Position numbers and translations under genes: made by a program. A DNA stretch of 64,000 nucleotides from NCBI RefSeq assembly GCF_024053505.1, contig NZ_JAMXQS010000002.1, positions 434,001-498,000 on the forward strand, written 5' to 3'. Source of the stretch: Mesorhizobium liriopis (GTDB taxonomy: Bacteria > Pseudomonadota > Alphaproteobacteria > Rhizobiales > Rhizobiaceae). A model generated the notes under the pieces. It was not told where the DNA came from. It saw nothing but the letters and a program-made list of their open reading frames with translations, and did not search any database. Of this stretch, positions 28,157-35,998 are shown piece by piece (the first letter of the stretch is position 1; the number at the start of each line of letters is the position of its first letter).

Positions 28157-28911
28157 GCGCCATGACCACCAAAGCCGGCACCATCCTTTATCTCAACGGC
28201 GTCTCCGTTTCTTTTGACGGCTTCCGCGCCATCAACGACCTCTCGCTCGTGCTCGACAAGGGCGAGATGCGTGCGATCATCGGTCCCAACGGGGCGGGCA
28301 AGACGACGATGATGGACATCATCACCGGCAAGACCCGGCCCGACAAGGGCGAGGTCTTCTTCGACGGCAATATCGACCTCACCCGCCATGACGAGCCCGG
28401 CATCGCGAATCTGGGCATCGGCCGCAAATTCCAGAAGCCGACCGTGTTCGAAAGCCACACGGTGGAAGACAATATCCGCCTGTCCCTGAAGGGCGAGCGC
28501 TCGGTCTTTGCGGCGCTTTTCGCCAAGAACAGCGTGGCGGATGATCGGCGCATCACCGAAATCCTCGAAACCGTCCGCCTCGATGGCCGTCGCGATGCAC
28601 TCGCGGCGAACCTGAGCCATGGCCAGAAGCAATGGCTCGAGATCGGCATGCTGCTCGCTCAGGATCCCAAGCTTCTGCTCGTGGACGAGCCGGTGGCCGG
28701 CATGACGGATGCGGAAACGGCCGAAACCGCGCGGCTTCTGAAAGACATCGCCCGCGAGCATTCGGTGATCGTGGTCGAGCACGACATGCATTTCGTGCGC
28801 GAGCTCGACGTGAAGGTCACCTGCCTGCACGAGGGCTCGGTGCTGGCCGAGGGACCGCTGGACCATGTCGCGGCGGACCAGCGTGTGGTCGAAGTCTATC
28901 TGGGACGGTGA
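28153..28911 (+). CDS. urtD: Urea ABC transporter ATP-binding protein UrtD
   Basis: A 252-residue LivG-type ATPase. Walker A is GPNGAGKT (K50 counted from GTG 28153), the signature is LSHGQKQWLEIGM (the S-G-G motif reads S-H-G, usual for UrtD), and Walker B is LLLVDEPVAGM. The start is either the GTG overlapping the urtC stop or ATG 28162; the GTG is given because of the tight coupling. After the stop an unusual 190-base spacer precedes urtE. Confidence 0.93.
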   Translation: MSAMTTKAGTILYLNGVSVSFDGFRAINDLSLVLDKGEMRAIIGPNGAGKTTMMDIITGKTRPDKGEVFFDGNIDLTRHDEPGIANLGIGRKFQKPTVFESHTVEDNIRLSLKGERSVFAALFAKNSVADDRRITEILETVRLDGRRDALAANLSHGQKQWLEIGMLLAQDPKLLLVDEPVAGMTDAETAETARLLKDIAREHSVIVVEHDMHFVRELDVKVTCLHEGSVLAEGPLDHVAADQRVVEVYLGR

Positions 28912-28916
28912 AGACG

Positions 28917-29108
28917 ATGTGGCGGGTTTGCTGGGATCGCGTGGCGCTTGAGCGGTTGCCGCAAAAGACGGCGAAGGGGAATGGGTCGATGCGCTCTCGA
29001 CCCCCGGCGGGCCGGTTCGAGCTCGCGCGCTGGGAAGCGCGAGCCCAGGAGCAGCTTCTCCATCCCAGGCTTGAGATCACTCGCCCGGCGGGCCTTTTGC
29101 CATGCTGA
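28917..29108 (+). other. urtD-urtE spacer with two stem-loops and a 63-codon frame
   Basis: The 190-base gap holds two tight hairpins: GGGTCGA/TCGACCC at 28983-29003 and GCTCGCGC/GCGCGAGC at 29021-29044. CCCGGCGGGCC occurs twice (about 29003 and 29083), giving a REP-like look. An open frame starts five bases after the urtD stop and ends seven bases inside urtE, spanning the gap exactly. It has no ribosome site I can see and an Arg/Pro-rich product, so it is more likely a mobile palindromic insert than a gene. Confidence 0.4.
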
Positions 29109-29797
29109 CTGTTTCCGACGCCACGCTTCACTACGGTGCCGCGCGCGCCTTGCGCGGGGTATCTCTCGATGTTCCCTCGGCCAAGATCACCTGCGTGCTC
29201 GGCCGCAACGGTGTGGGCAAGACCAGCCTGATGCGCGCCATCGTCGGCCATCAGCGCCTCTCGGGCGGCACCATGGCGTTCGAGGGCAAGCCGCTGGGCA
29301 ATCGCGCGCCCTACGATCGTGCGCGTTCGGGCATCGGCTTCGTGCCGCAGGGGCGCGAAATCTTTCCGCTTCTCTCCGTGCGCGAAAATCTCGAAACCGG
29401 CTTCGCCCCACTCAAGCGCGGGGACCGCACCGTGCCGGATTATGTCTTCGAGCTTTTCCCGGTGCTCAAACAGATGCTCAACCGGCGCGGCGGCGATCTG
29501 TCGGGCGGTCAGCAGCAGCAGCTCGCCATCGGCCGCGCGCTGACCATGCGCCCCAAGCTCCTGATCCTCGACGAGCCGACCGAGGGCATCCAGCCCTCCA
29601 TCATCAAGGAGATCGGCCGCGCGATCCAGTTTCTGCGCGATCGGATGGGGCTGACCATTCTCCTCGTTGAACAATATCTCGACTTCGCCCGCGAGCTTGC
29701 CGACCATGTGGCCATCATGGATCGCGGCGAAGTGGTCTATGCGGGCGACACGGCAGGGCTGGACGATCCCGACGTGCGCCGCCACCTCATGCTGTGA
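29102..29797 (+). CDS. urtE: Urea ABC transporter ATP-binding protein UrtE
   Basis: A 231-residue LivF-type ATPase. Walker A is GRNGVGKT (K40), the signature LSGGQQQQLAIGRAL, and Walker B LLILDEPTEGIQPSII, the last being characteristic of UrtE. It forms the ATPase heterodimer with UrtD. ATG 29102 has no good ribosome site, so translation may depend on whatever the spacer upstream provides. It is the last gene of the transporter operon; no urease genes follow. Confidence 0.93.
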   Translation: MLTVSDATLHYGAARALRGVSLDVPSAKITCVLGRNGVGKTSLMRAIVGHQRLSGGTMAFEGKPLGNRAPYDRARSGIGFVPQGREIFPLLSVRENLETGFAPLKRGDRTVPDYVFELFPVLKQMLNRRGGDLSGGQQQQLAIGRALTMRPKLLILDEPTEGIQPSIIKEIGRAIQFLRDRMGLTILLVEQYLDFARELADHVAIMDRGEVVYAGDTAGLDDPDVRRHLML

Positions 29798-29980
29798 GCG
29801 GCAATCCGATATTGAACGGGATCGACGCCTCTCCCATGCACAGCTTCACGCTGCGGGTAGATGCCGGAAGAGTGATCATTTGATGCCTTCCGTGATCCCC
29901 GGAACGAGCAACCAAAAGAGGGGTGGGACGCTTCTTGCTGCGATCGTCCGATCGGACTGATCCAAACGGGAGAAATCACC

Positions 29981-30277
29981 ATGAAATTTCGGATTATTGC
30001 TGCCGCCGCTCTGGCATTTGCCGCGACCGGCGCGATGGCTCAGACCGATCAGCAATCGACACCCACCGATTCCCAGTGGCCCCAAGCATCGCGCGCTGCG
30101 GTGGCACCATTCTACACGGACAGCTCGATGAAGACGATGCGCGACGAGGCTGGCTTCACCGCCGCCATGAAGAACCTCAAATCCGAGGATCGCGAGGCCA
30201 TCAAGAACGAGTGCGCCAATCGCAACACCATGAACACCAGCTTCTGCGACCAGTACGACAAGAACAGCGCGATGTGA
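29981..30277 (+). CDS. Small secreted protein of unknown function
   Basis: A 98-residue protein not matched to a known family. It has a clear signal peptide (MKFRIIAAAALAFAATGAMAQ, cleavage near residue 20). The mature part is hydrophilic, with a SEDREAIKNEC segment and two cysteines 12 residues apart near the C-terminus that could form a disulfide in the periplasm. ATG 29981 follows GGGAG. The gene stands alone with a strong terminator 66 bases downstream. Probably an abundant periplasmic stress or envelope protein, but this is a guess. Confidence 0.65.
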   Translation: MKFRIIAAAALAFAATGAMAQTDQQSTPTDSQWPQASRAAVAPFYTDSSMKTMRDEAGFTAAMKNLKSEDREAIKNECANRNTMNTSFCDQYDKNSAM

Positions 30278-30337
30278 TCGGGTCGAACTGGCAAAGGTGT
30301 GATGCCAGCCGGTTCGTTACTCACTCTGATCTGAGAT

Positions 30338-30562
30338 TTAGTGAGCCCGCCTCCATGAATAGGCGGGCTTTTTTAGGCGTCGGATGAGGTCCGAGCGCTT
30401 CGAGAGAGCATAAAGCGGAGGCTCGTCGTTCTCGTCCGGATTGGGGTTGGGCTGCTCGTCAGGCAGTTCATCCGGCTCCGGCTCCTCGATGACCGGGGTC
30501 CATGCCGGCGCCGGATTGGGCTCTTCCTCGGTCGGAATGTTCGGAACGGGTTCCTTTGGCAT
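30338..30562 (-). CDS. Proline/glutamate-rich small hypothetical protein
   Basis: A 74-residue acidic, Pro-rich protein (repeats such as EEEPNPAP, IEEPEPDELP and EQPNPNPDEN) with a basic C-terminal tail. It is probably disordered. A GGAG ribosome site lies eight bases before ATG 30562. Its last codons overlap the terminator of the convergent secreted-protein gene, which weakens the case for the annotated C-terminus. It lies 53 bases after the receiver gene on the same strand. Function unknown. Confidence 0.45.
   Translation of the reverse strand: MPKEPVPNIPTEEEPNPAPAWTPVIEEPEPDELPDEQPNPNPDENDEPPLYALSKRSDLIRRLKKPAYSWRRAH
30344..30374 (+). terminator. Rho-independent terminator
   Basis: AGCCCGCCT pairs perfectly with AGGCGGGCT across an eight-base loop and is followed by a run of six T (30369-30374). 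This is the best intrinsic terminator in the window and ends the small secreted-protein transcript. Confidence 0.85.
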
Positions 30563-30615
30563 TTCGCGTCTCCAGGCGTGGTGGGGGATCGGCTGCGAAT
30601 GGCTTCCCGACCGGA

Positions 30616-30978
30616 CTAGCCGATCAGGCTTGCGGCTTCGACGATATCCTCGGGCCGGTACGGCTTGGTCACGAAGCCGATCGGTTGGATATCGAGTGCC
30701 ATGGCGCGCACCCGAAAGTCGGTGCGGTCGGTCAGAAAGACCCCGGGCACGCCGAAATCCTTTGAAAGCTGGTCGGCGGCATCCAGACCGCTCTCGCCAT
30801 TCCCCAGATCGACATCGAGAAAGGCCAGTTGCGGTTTGCTTTTCCTCGCAAGCTTCAAGGCATCGCCGACTGTCTTCGCGATGCCCACCACCGTGTGGCT
30901 GGCCTCTTCAAGGATGTTTCTGATGTCCTCGGCCACGAAGGTCTCGTTCTCGACGACCAGAATGCGGAGCGATGCCAT
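30616..30978 (-). CDS. Stand-alone response-regulator receiver domain
   Basis: A 120-residue CheY-like receiver with no output domain. The acidic pocket is E10/E12 (VVENETF), the phosphoacceptor is D55 (FLDVDLG), the switch threonine T83 (FLTD) and the conserved lysine K105 (VTKPY). It resembles the single-domain regulators of rhizobial general-stress or HWE-kinase circuits. No kinase is nearby. It follows the cold-shock gene by 26 bases on the same strand, so the two may share a transcript. Confidence 0.85.
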   Translation of the reverse strand: MASLRILVVENETFVAEDIRNILEEASHTVVGIAKTVGDALKLARKSKPQLAFLDVDLGNGESGLDAADQLSKDFGVPGVFLTDRTDFRVRAMALDIQPIGFVTKPYRPEDIVEAASLIG

Positions 30979-31004
30979 ATGTCCGTGTTCCTTGGCAGGT
31001 CTCT

Positions 31005-31214
31005 TCAGAGGACCCGCAGATTGCCAGCGGACATCTTGCCCGAGCGCTTGTCTTGAATGAGTTCGTAGGACAGTTTCTGGTTCTCGGTCAGGCCCTGCAG
31101 GCCCGAGCGCTCGACCGCAGAGATATGCACGAAGGCGTCCTGGCCGCCATCATCGGGCTGGATGAAGCCGAAGCCCTTGGTTGCGTTGAACCACTTCACT
31201 GTTCCGGTCGGCAT
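31005..31214 (-). CDS. cspA: CspA-family cold-shock protein
   Basis: A 69-residue single cold-shock domain that binds single-stranded RNA/DNA. RNP1 reads KGFGFI and RNP2 DAFVHIS, with [12 protein letters not shown] at the N-terminus. Start ATG 31214 matches the family length; an upstream extension in the frame is spurious. It is followed by the receiver gene. Rhizobial genomes carry several CspA copies with partly overlapping roles in cold and stationary phase. Confidence 0.92.
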   Translation of the reverse strand: MPTGTVKWFNATKGFGFIQPDDGGQDAFVHISAVERSGLQGLTENQKLSYELIQDKRSGKMSAGNLRVL

Positions 31215-31352
31215 GGTGTTTCTCTGAAGTTTATGGAGGATGAGGCGTCGACTTCGGCGGAAAGGGTATCGGTCCAGCCCCAGGAAGCGACGGCTGCGAT
31301 ATGGGGCTTGGAGCTGCACCGACAAGGCGTCATGCCGTGAAAGGGAAGCGGC

Positions 31353-31493
31353 CTATTCCGATGACTGCGACGAGGTTTCAGCGCCGACTCCCGTCGGGCC
31401 GTCCGCGACGCGACCGCTGGCGAAAATGGAGATGGCTGCGATTCCCGCCGCGATGAACAAGAGAAACAGGACGACGGCGACGCGGCGGTTCAT
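31353..31493 (-). CDS. Possible 46-residue single-pass membrane protein
   Basis: A short frame reading MNRRVAVVLFLLFIAAGIAA and continuing into one hydrophobic helix (residues 5-24) and a small polar tail rich in Gly, Ser and Thr. The basic N-terminus plus one helix is typical of real small membrane proteins, but there is no clear ribosome site and no recognised family. It lies between cspA and the DUF4394 gene on the same strand. Confidence 0.4.
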   Translation of the reverse strand: MNRRVAVVLFLLFIAAGIAAISIFASGRVADGPTGVGAETSSQSSE

Positions 31494-31639
31494 GGCAGGG
31501 AACTCAATGGGGAAGAGGGGAAGAGGCGACGCGAGTCTTTGAAGGCGTCACGCGTTCCCACATATCTGACGCACGCTCGGCCATTATCCAGTCATAGGAT
31601 GGCGATCATGTTTCGTGATCGCGAGACGTTCCGGCAGTT

Positions 31640-31677
31640 GGCCGGCACCGCAGGACGCGTGTCCTGCGGTGCCGGCC
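31640..31677 (-). terminator. 17-base-pair perfect stem-loop after the DUF4394 gene
   Basis: GGCCGGCACCGCAGGAC (31640-31656) pairs without mismatch to 31661-31677 around a GCGT loop. It lies 12 bases past the DUF4394 stop, where a terminator is expected, but no U-run follows on either strand. Confidence 0.6.
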
Positions 31678-31689
31678 CGACCGATCATG

Positions 31690-32475
31690 TTACAGCGCGG
31701 GGAGGATCGCGATGTCGCGCACCGCGCCCTCGACGCCGGTGATGGTGGCGGCTTCGGTGGCGGCACCCGATGTGAGATCGACGCTGTAAAGTTTGGCGCC
31801 ATTCATCAGCCAGGCTTCGTTGCCGCCCTTGCCGTCGGACAGGATGTCGAAGGCGACAGGACCGTCGAGAGCGACATTGAGCTTGCCGACCGACTTGAGG
31901 GTGCCGTCGTTCGGCGGATCCTGCTGGACCAGCGCGCCCGCGGTGCCGTCGATGTTGTAAAGCGCGGTCTTCTCGGTGCCCGCATAGGAATTGGTGTAGG
32001 CGCCGGCGACGATGTCGGGTGTCGCACCCTTGTTCATGTCACCGTCGCCAAAGGTATGACGGCCGTCCTCGGTGACCGCACCTTGGGCGAACTTGGTGCG
32101 CAGCGACGTGCCATCCGAACCCATGATGCGCAGCGCATCCGCCGCCGGGTTGAAATCGACCGTGACCGTCGCATCGGTAGGCGGCACCTTCTTCAGCGTA
32201 TCGACCTTGGTGGCAGCACCCGTCGCAGGGTCGATGGTGGCCACCGTGCCATCGGCGAAGAGCCCGTAGAGCTTCTTGTCCGAGGGGCGTACATCGATGC
32301 CGAGCAGCTTGCCTTCCACACCGCTGACGGTTTGCGTGCCCGTCGCGGCCTTGGTTTCGGTATCGACCGTCACGAGCGTGTTGTCGCCAGTCAGGGCCAC
32401 GACGGTGGCGGCGTTGGCGGTGGAGGCCCAGAGAGCGAGCAGTGAGCCTGTGGCAGCGAGTGCGATGGTCTTCAT
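31690..32475 (-). CDS. DUF4394 secreted beta-propeller-like protein
   Basis: A 261-residue exported protein: signal peptide MKTIALAATGSLLALWASTANA, then repeated blade-like units (VVALTGDNTLVTVDTETKA, LYGLFADGTVATIDPATGAATKV, LYSVDLTSGAATEAATI) typical of DUF4394. The family has no known biochemical role. ATG 32475 is preferred over 32484 because GGAAGG is then correctly spaced. It is divergent from an ECF sigma/anti-sigma pair, an arrangement that suggests it is a target or partner of that stress circuit. Confidence 0.8.
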   Translation of the reverse strand: MKTIALAATGSLLALWASTANAATVVALTGDNTLVTVDTETKAATGTQTVSGVEGKLLGIDVRPSDKKLYGLFADGTVATIDPATGAATKVDTLKKVPPTDATVTVDFNPAADALRIMGSDGTSLRTKFAQGAVTEDGRHTFGDGDMNKGATPDIVAGAYTNSYAGTEKTALYNIDGTAGALVQQDPPNDGTLKSVGKLNVALDGPVAFDILSDGKGGNEAWLMNGAKLYSVDLTSGAATEAATITGVEGAVRDIAILPAL

Positions 32476-32555
32476 GGAATGCATCCTTCCGTTTGTCGGA
32501 CAGGCCCGGCTTGGACCTGAAGCGGATACACGGCAGGTTGGCGAACGGATGCGGC

Positions 32556-32588
32556 CCGGATGCGATTTTCTTGAGGCCCTGCATCCGG
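32556..32588. promoter_or_regulatory. Inverted repeat in the DUF4394/ECF sigma divergent promoter
   Basis: CCGGATGC and GCATCCGG form a perfect eight-base inverted repeat with a 17-base spacer, midway between the two divergent starts. It could be an operator or a leader hairpin. An additional GGATGCGG copy lies just upstream (32547). Confidence 0.35.
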
Positions 32589-32676
32589 CCGGCTTTCTCG
32601 CGTGTCTTCACATCGTGATGGACGGCAGGTTGAGGAGATGCTTAGCAGCTTGAACGGGACGGAGACCCACCACCTC

Positions 32677-33234
32677 ATGCAGCCACGCGACCGCGCGAGC
32701 GCTTTTGACCATGCGGACGCGATCCGCCGCTGTGCCAGGGGCGACAAGGGCGCGCTGCGGCAGCTTTATGAGCAGGAGGCCGGCGCCATGCTGGGTGTCG
32801 CGATGCGGATCCTGAGGCGGCGCGAGCTGGCGGAAGAAGCGGTGCAGGATTGCTTCGTGCAGGTGTGGCGACGGGCAGCAAGCTTCGATGCCACGCGTGG
32901 GGCGGGCCGGGCATGGCTTTTCACCATTCTGCGCAATCGGGCGCTGAACATCCTGCGCGACGGCTCGCGTGAGGAGACGACCGGCGCCGACCTCCTGGCG
33001 GACGAACCCGACGACCGGCCGAGCCCTGAATCCATCGTGGTCCTGCTCGATGAAACGAGCCGGTTGAGGCGCTGCCTCGAACAGCTCGAACCGCTGCGAC
33101 GTAACGGGCTGGTGCTGGCCTATACGCGAGGCTTGAGCCATGGCGAGGTGGCGTCCGAACTGAAGGTGCCGCTGGGCACAGCGAAATCGTGGATCAGGCG
33201 GGCCTTTCTCCAGGTGCGGGAGTGCATGCAATGA
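32677..33234 (+). CDS. ECF RNA polymerase sigma factor (SigK/RpoE-like)
   Basis: A 185-residue group 4 sigma factor. Region 2 spans about residues 15-85 (YEQEAGAMLGVAMRILRRRELAEEAVQDCFVQVWRR, FTILRNRALNILRD) and region 4 about 130-180 (GLSHGEVASELKVPLGTAKSWIRRAFLQVRECM). Alternative ATG 32638 would add 13 residues but has AGGAG directly abutting it; 32677 has GGAG 12 bases away. It is coupled to the anti-sigma gene by ATGA, the usual partner arrangement, and likely drives its own operon and the divergent DUF4394 gene. Confidence 0.85.
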   Translation: MQPRDRASAFDHADAIRRCARGDKGALRQLYEQEAGAMLGVAMRILRRRELAEEAVQDCFVQVWRRAASFDATRGAGRAWLFTILRNRALNILRDGSREETTGADLLADEPDDRPSPESIVVLLDETSRLRRCLEQLEPLRRNGLVLAYTRGLSHGEVASELKVPLGTAKSWIRRAFLQVRECMQ

Positions 33235-33935
33235 GCGCCTCGCGGGATGACCGTGTCGCCGACTACGTGCTGGGGCTGATGGAAGCCGCGGAGGCGGAGG
33301 CTTTCGAGCGCGAGCTCGCACAGGATGCCGATCTCGCTCGGATCGTCGCAGAGAGTGCGGCCCAATTCCACGAACTCGATGCAACCGCTGAGCCGCGTCC
33401 GCCAAGAGACGAGATCTGGCGCGGGATCGAAAGCCGGTTGGGCACGCAACGGCCACCGGTCGCAGTCGTGCGGCCGGAGTGGGCAGCGATATGGCAGAGC
33501 CTCCGGTTCTGGCGCTGGACGGGTTTCGGTGGTCTGGCAACAAGTGCTGCCCTGGCTGCCGCGCTGGTCGCCTTCGTGGCGCGGCCCGCGCCCGCGCCGC
33601 AATTCGTTGCGGTGCTGGTGCCGGCCGACAGCACCGCGCCGGGTGCGATCGTGGAGATCGATGCCCAAGGCGCCGCGCGTCTTATCACGCTCAAGGACAT
33701 CCCCGTGCCGGAAGGAAGGGCACTCGAAGTCTGGACGCTGCCGAGTGTTGAGCGCGGGCCGGTCTCGATCGGTCTCATGCCGCGCGCCCAGAGCAGGGGG
33801 CTTTCGCTCACAGCCGTTCCGCCGACCCATTCCGACCAGCTCTTCGAGATCACGCTGGAGCCCGCTTCCGGCTCACCAATCGGACGGCCAACGGGACCGG
33901 TGCTCTACAAGGGCCTGACCGTGCAGGCGCTTTGA
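33231..33935 (+). CDS. RskA-like membrane anti-sigma factor
   Basis: A 234-residue single-pass inner-membrane protein. The N-terminal cytoplasmic part (ADYVLGLMEAAEAEAFERELAQD) is a zinc-free anti-sigma helical domain. A transmembrane helix lies near residues 105-125 (LATSAALAAALVAFVA), and the periplasmic C-terminus has the RskA features EVWTLP and a terminal GPVLYKG. It should hold the ECF factor at the membrane until regulated proteolysis. Its start overlaps the sigma stop. Confidence 0.85.
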   Translation: MSASRDDRVADYVLGLMEAAEAEAFERELAQDADLARIVAESAAQFHELDATAEPRPPRDEIWRGIESRLGTQRPPVAVVRPEWAAIWQSLRFWRWTGFGGLATSAALAAALVAFVARPAPAPQFVAVLVPADSTAPGAIVEIDAQGAARLITLKDIPVPEGRALEVWTLPSVERGPVSIGLMPRAQSRGLSLTAVPPTHSDQLFEITLEPASGSPIGRPTGPVLYKGLTVQAL

Positions 33936-33941
33936 ACGGTC

Positions 33942-33966
33942 AAGCGCGTCTTCTCGTGGGGCGCTT
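33942..33966 (+). terminator. Weak stem-loop after the anti-sigma gene
   Basis: AAGCGC and GCGCTT pair across 13 bases, eight bases past the stop, followed by only two more pyrimidine-rich bases. A possible terminator; the stem is short. Confidence 0.35.
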
Positions 33967-34305
33967 TCCGTGGCGGTTCGTCGATTGTCAGCGTCGGTGA
34001 CGAAGCTGCGCGATCATCGATCATGCCGGGACCGAAACCGGAATTTCACGCCAGTGTCTGAAAGATTTGGACCTCCTCGAAGGCGCGGCGAGGGAGGTGA
34101 GTTCAAGGGCTGGCCACCTCGTCAGAGACCGTTCGTGACATCTTGGTCCGGCAACTGGAGCGAGCTCTGATGTCGATTTGGCTTTCGCACCTTCGAACGA
34201 GACATCCAACCTGCATCGCGAGTTCGATCCTCTGTTGATGTATCGTTCGGCCATGCGACCCAAAAATGAGAGGGCTCGGCACAGCACGAAAAGGCTCCTG
34301 CCGGA
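33967..34305. other. 339-base gap without a recognisable gene
   Basis: It lies between two convergent operons. Short frames of 60-90 codons exist on both strands but none has a ribosome site or a familiar motif. Base composition looks less GC-biased than the flanks, so it may be decayed coding sequence. No RNA gene, repeat or insertion sequence seen. Confidence 0.5.
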
Positions 34306-35994
34306 TCAGACCAGCTGCCGCTCGTTCCTGATGAGGTCCGCACCCTTTTCGGCGATCATATAGGTGGCCGCGACCGTGTTGGCGGACACGATTGTCGGCA
34401 TGATCGAGGCATCGATCACCCGCAGGCCCTCCAAGCCGTGAACGCGCAGCGTTCGAGGGTCGACCACCGCGCGCTCGTCACCTCCCATTGCGCAGGTGCC
34501 GACCGGATGGAACAGCGTGCCCACACGTTCGCGGATAAAGGCATCGAGCGCACCATCGCTCTGGACCTCCGGTCCAGGGTCGATCTCGGCATCGAGATGC
34601 GGCTCGAAGGGCTTCTGCCTCATGATCTCGCGCGCGAGCCGGATGCCGCGGCGCAAAGGCGCCATCGTGCTTTCGCCGCGAAAGAAATTATAGATGACCG
34701 AAGGCTTCTCGCCGGGGTCCGCACTTTTGAGTGACACGCGCCCCAGGCTGCCTGGCCGCAGTTCGCAGACATGCATCAGAAAGCCATGGCCGGTGAAGCC
34801 CGAGGCGTTCTGTGTGTTCGCGCGGCCGGTGCAGAAAAAGACCTGAAGATCGGGCCGCTTGGTGGCCGGATCGGACGACATGAACCCGCCGCCTTCGCCG
34901 GTGGTGGACGAGAAAAGCCCGCGCTTGCGAATCAGCCAGTCGGCGACATGGAGCATGTTGCGCGGCAGCGCCTTCCATGAAATGCCGTAAGGCGCAACGG
35001 ATTTGGCGCGGTATTCGAGCGTGACGTCAAGATGGTCCTGCAGGTTCTCGCTCACGCCGGGAAGATCGTTGACCACGGCGATGCCATGCCGGGACAATTG
35101 CTGCGCGGGACCGATCCCGGACACCATCAGGAGGTGCGGCGAGGCGAAGGCGCCGGCTGCGAGGATCGTTTCGCGCGCGAGCGCTTGGCCGCTTTCGCCC
35201 TCACGGCGCCACGCGACCCCGACTGCCTTGCGGCCTCTGAACAGAATGCGCTCCACCTGGGTGTCGGGGATGACGGTCAGGTTGGGTCGGTTCCTGACCG
35301 GATCGAGATAGGCACCCTCGGCCGTGACGCGCTGGCCGTTCTTCTGGGTGAAGGTATAGAGGCCCACGCCGTTCTGGCGCGCGCCGTTGAAATCCGGGTT
35401 GAGGTCATGGCCGGCGAGTTGCGCGGCCTCGAGATAGGCACGCGCCATCGGATTCACGCTTCGCAACGGCGCGACGTTGAGCGGGCCATCAATGCCGTGC
35501 AGACCGGGATCGATGTTCTGATCGAGGCGCGTCTTGCCGAGCCGCAAATGCCTGCCCGAACCGGGTTCGGCCAAAAGCTCGAAACGTTCGAGCTTGCGGA
35601 AAAAAGGCAGCACGTCGTCATAGCCCCAGCCAGCTGCGCCACGCGCCTGCCAGTCGTCGAAATCCTCGCGCTGGCCGCGCATGAAGATCTGGCCGTTCAC
35701 ATTGGTGCTGCCGCCCGTTCCCCGTCCGCGCGGCAAAGCGATGGTGCGGCCTTGCAAGCCAGGTTCGGGCTCGGTCTCGTACCACGACATGAATTTCGGG
35801 CCGCCGAGAAAAGCGAGTGCGGGTGCCATGAAGCTGACCATGGCGAGAGGCACGCGCACGATGGCGCGCTGAGCGTTTCGATCCTGTCCGGACTCGACCA
35901 AGGCGACCCGCACGGTCGGGTCTTCGCTCAGCCGGTTCGCCAGAACGCAGCCGGCGGCTCCTGCGCCGACGATCAGAAAGTCGAACGGGCCCAC
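34306..35994 (-). CDS. GMC-family FAD oxidoreductase (choline/alcohol dehydrogenase-like)
   Basis: A 562-residue flavoprotein with the N-terminal dinucleotide motif (LIVGAGAAGCVLANRLS), the GMC signatures PRGRGTGGSTNVNGQIF and GAFASPHLLMVSGIGP, and the catalytic pair His near 496 (LFHPVGTCAMG) and Asn near 539 (IVSANTVAATYMIAE). It oxidises an alcohol or sugar hydroxyl using FAD. It starts at GTG 35994, four bases after the SDR stop, and is the last gene of a long minus-strand sugar operon. It may act on a polyol or a non-phosphorylated sugar. Confidence 0.88.
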   Translation of the reverse strand: MGPFDFLIVGAGAAGCVLANRLSEDPTVRVALVESGQDRNAQRAIVRVPLAMVSFMAPALAFLGGPKFMSWYETEPEPGLQGRTIALPRGRGTGGSTNVNGQIFMRGQREDFDDWQARGAAGWGYDDVLPFFRKLERFELLAEPGSGRHLRLGKTRLDQNIDPGLHGIDGPLNVAPLRSVNPMARAYLEAAQLAGHDLNPDFNGARQNGVGLYTFTQKNGQRVTAEGAYLDPVRNRPNLTVIPDTQVERILFRGRKAVGVAWRREGESGQALARETILAAGAFASPHLLMVSGIGPAQQLSRHGIAVVNDLPGVSENLQDHLDVTLEYRAKSVAPYGISWKALPRNMLHVADWLIRKRGLFSSTTGEGGGFMSSDPATKRPDLQVFFCTGRANTQNASGFTGHGFLMHVCELRPGSLGRVSLKSADPGEKPSVIYNFFRGESTMAPLRRGIRLAREIMRQKPFEPHLDAEIDPGPEVQSDGALDAFIRERVGTLFHPVGTCAMGGDERAVVDPRTLRVHGLEGLRVIDASIMPTIVSANTVAATYMIAEKGADLIRNERQLV

Positions 35995-35998
35995 GGGG

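Noticed and set aside
28912-29101. CRISPR or tandem-repeat array between urtD and urtE
   Set aside because: Only two unlike hairpins and one 11-base repeated motif; no regular spacing.
29898-29935. GGAAC box as an EcfG general-stress promoter before the small secreted protein
   Set aside because: No GTT -10 element occurs at the required 16-17 base spacing.
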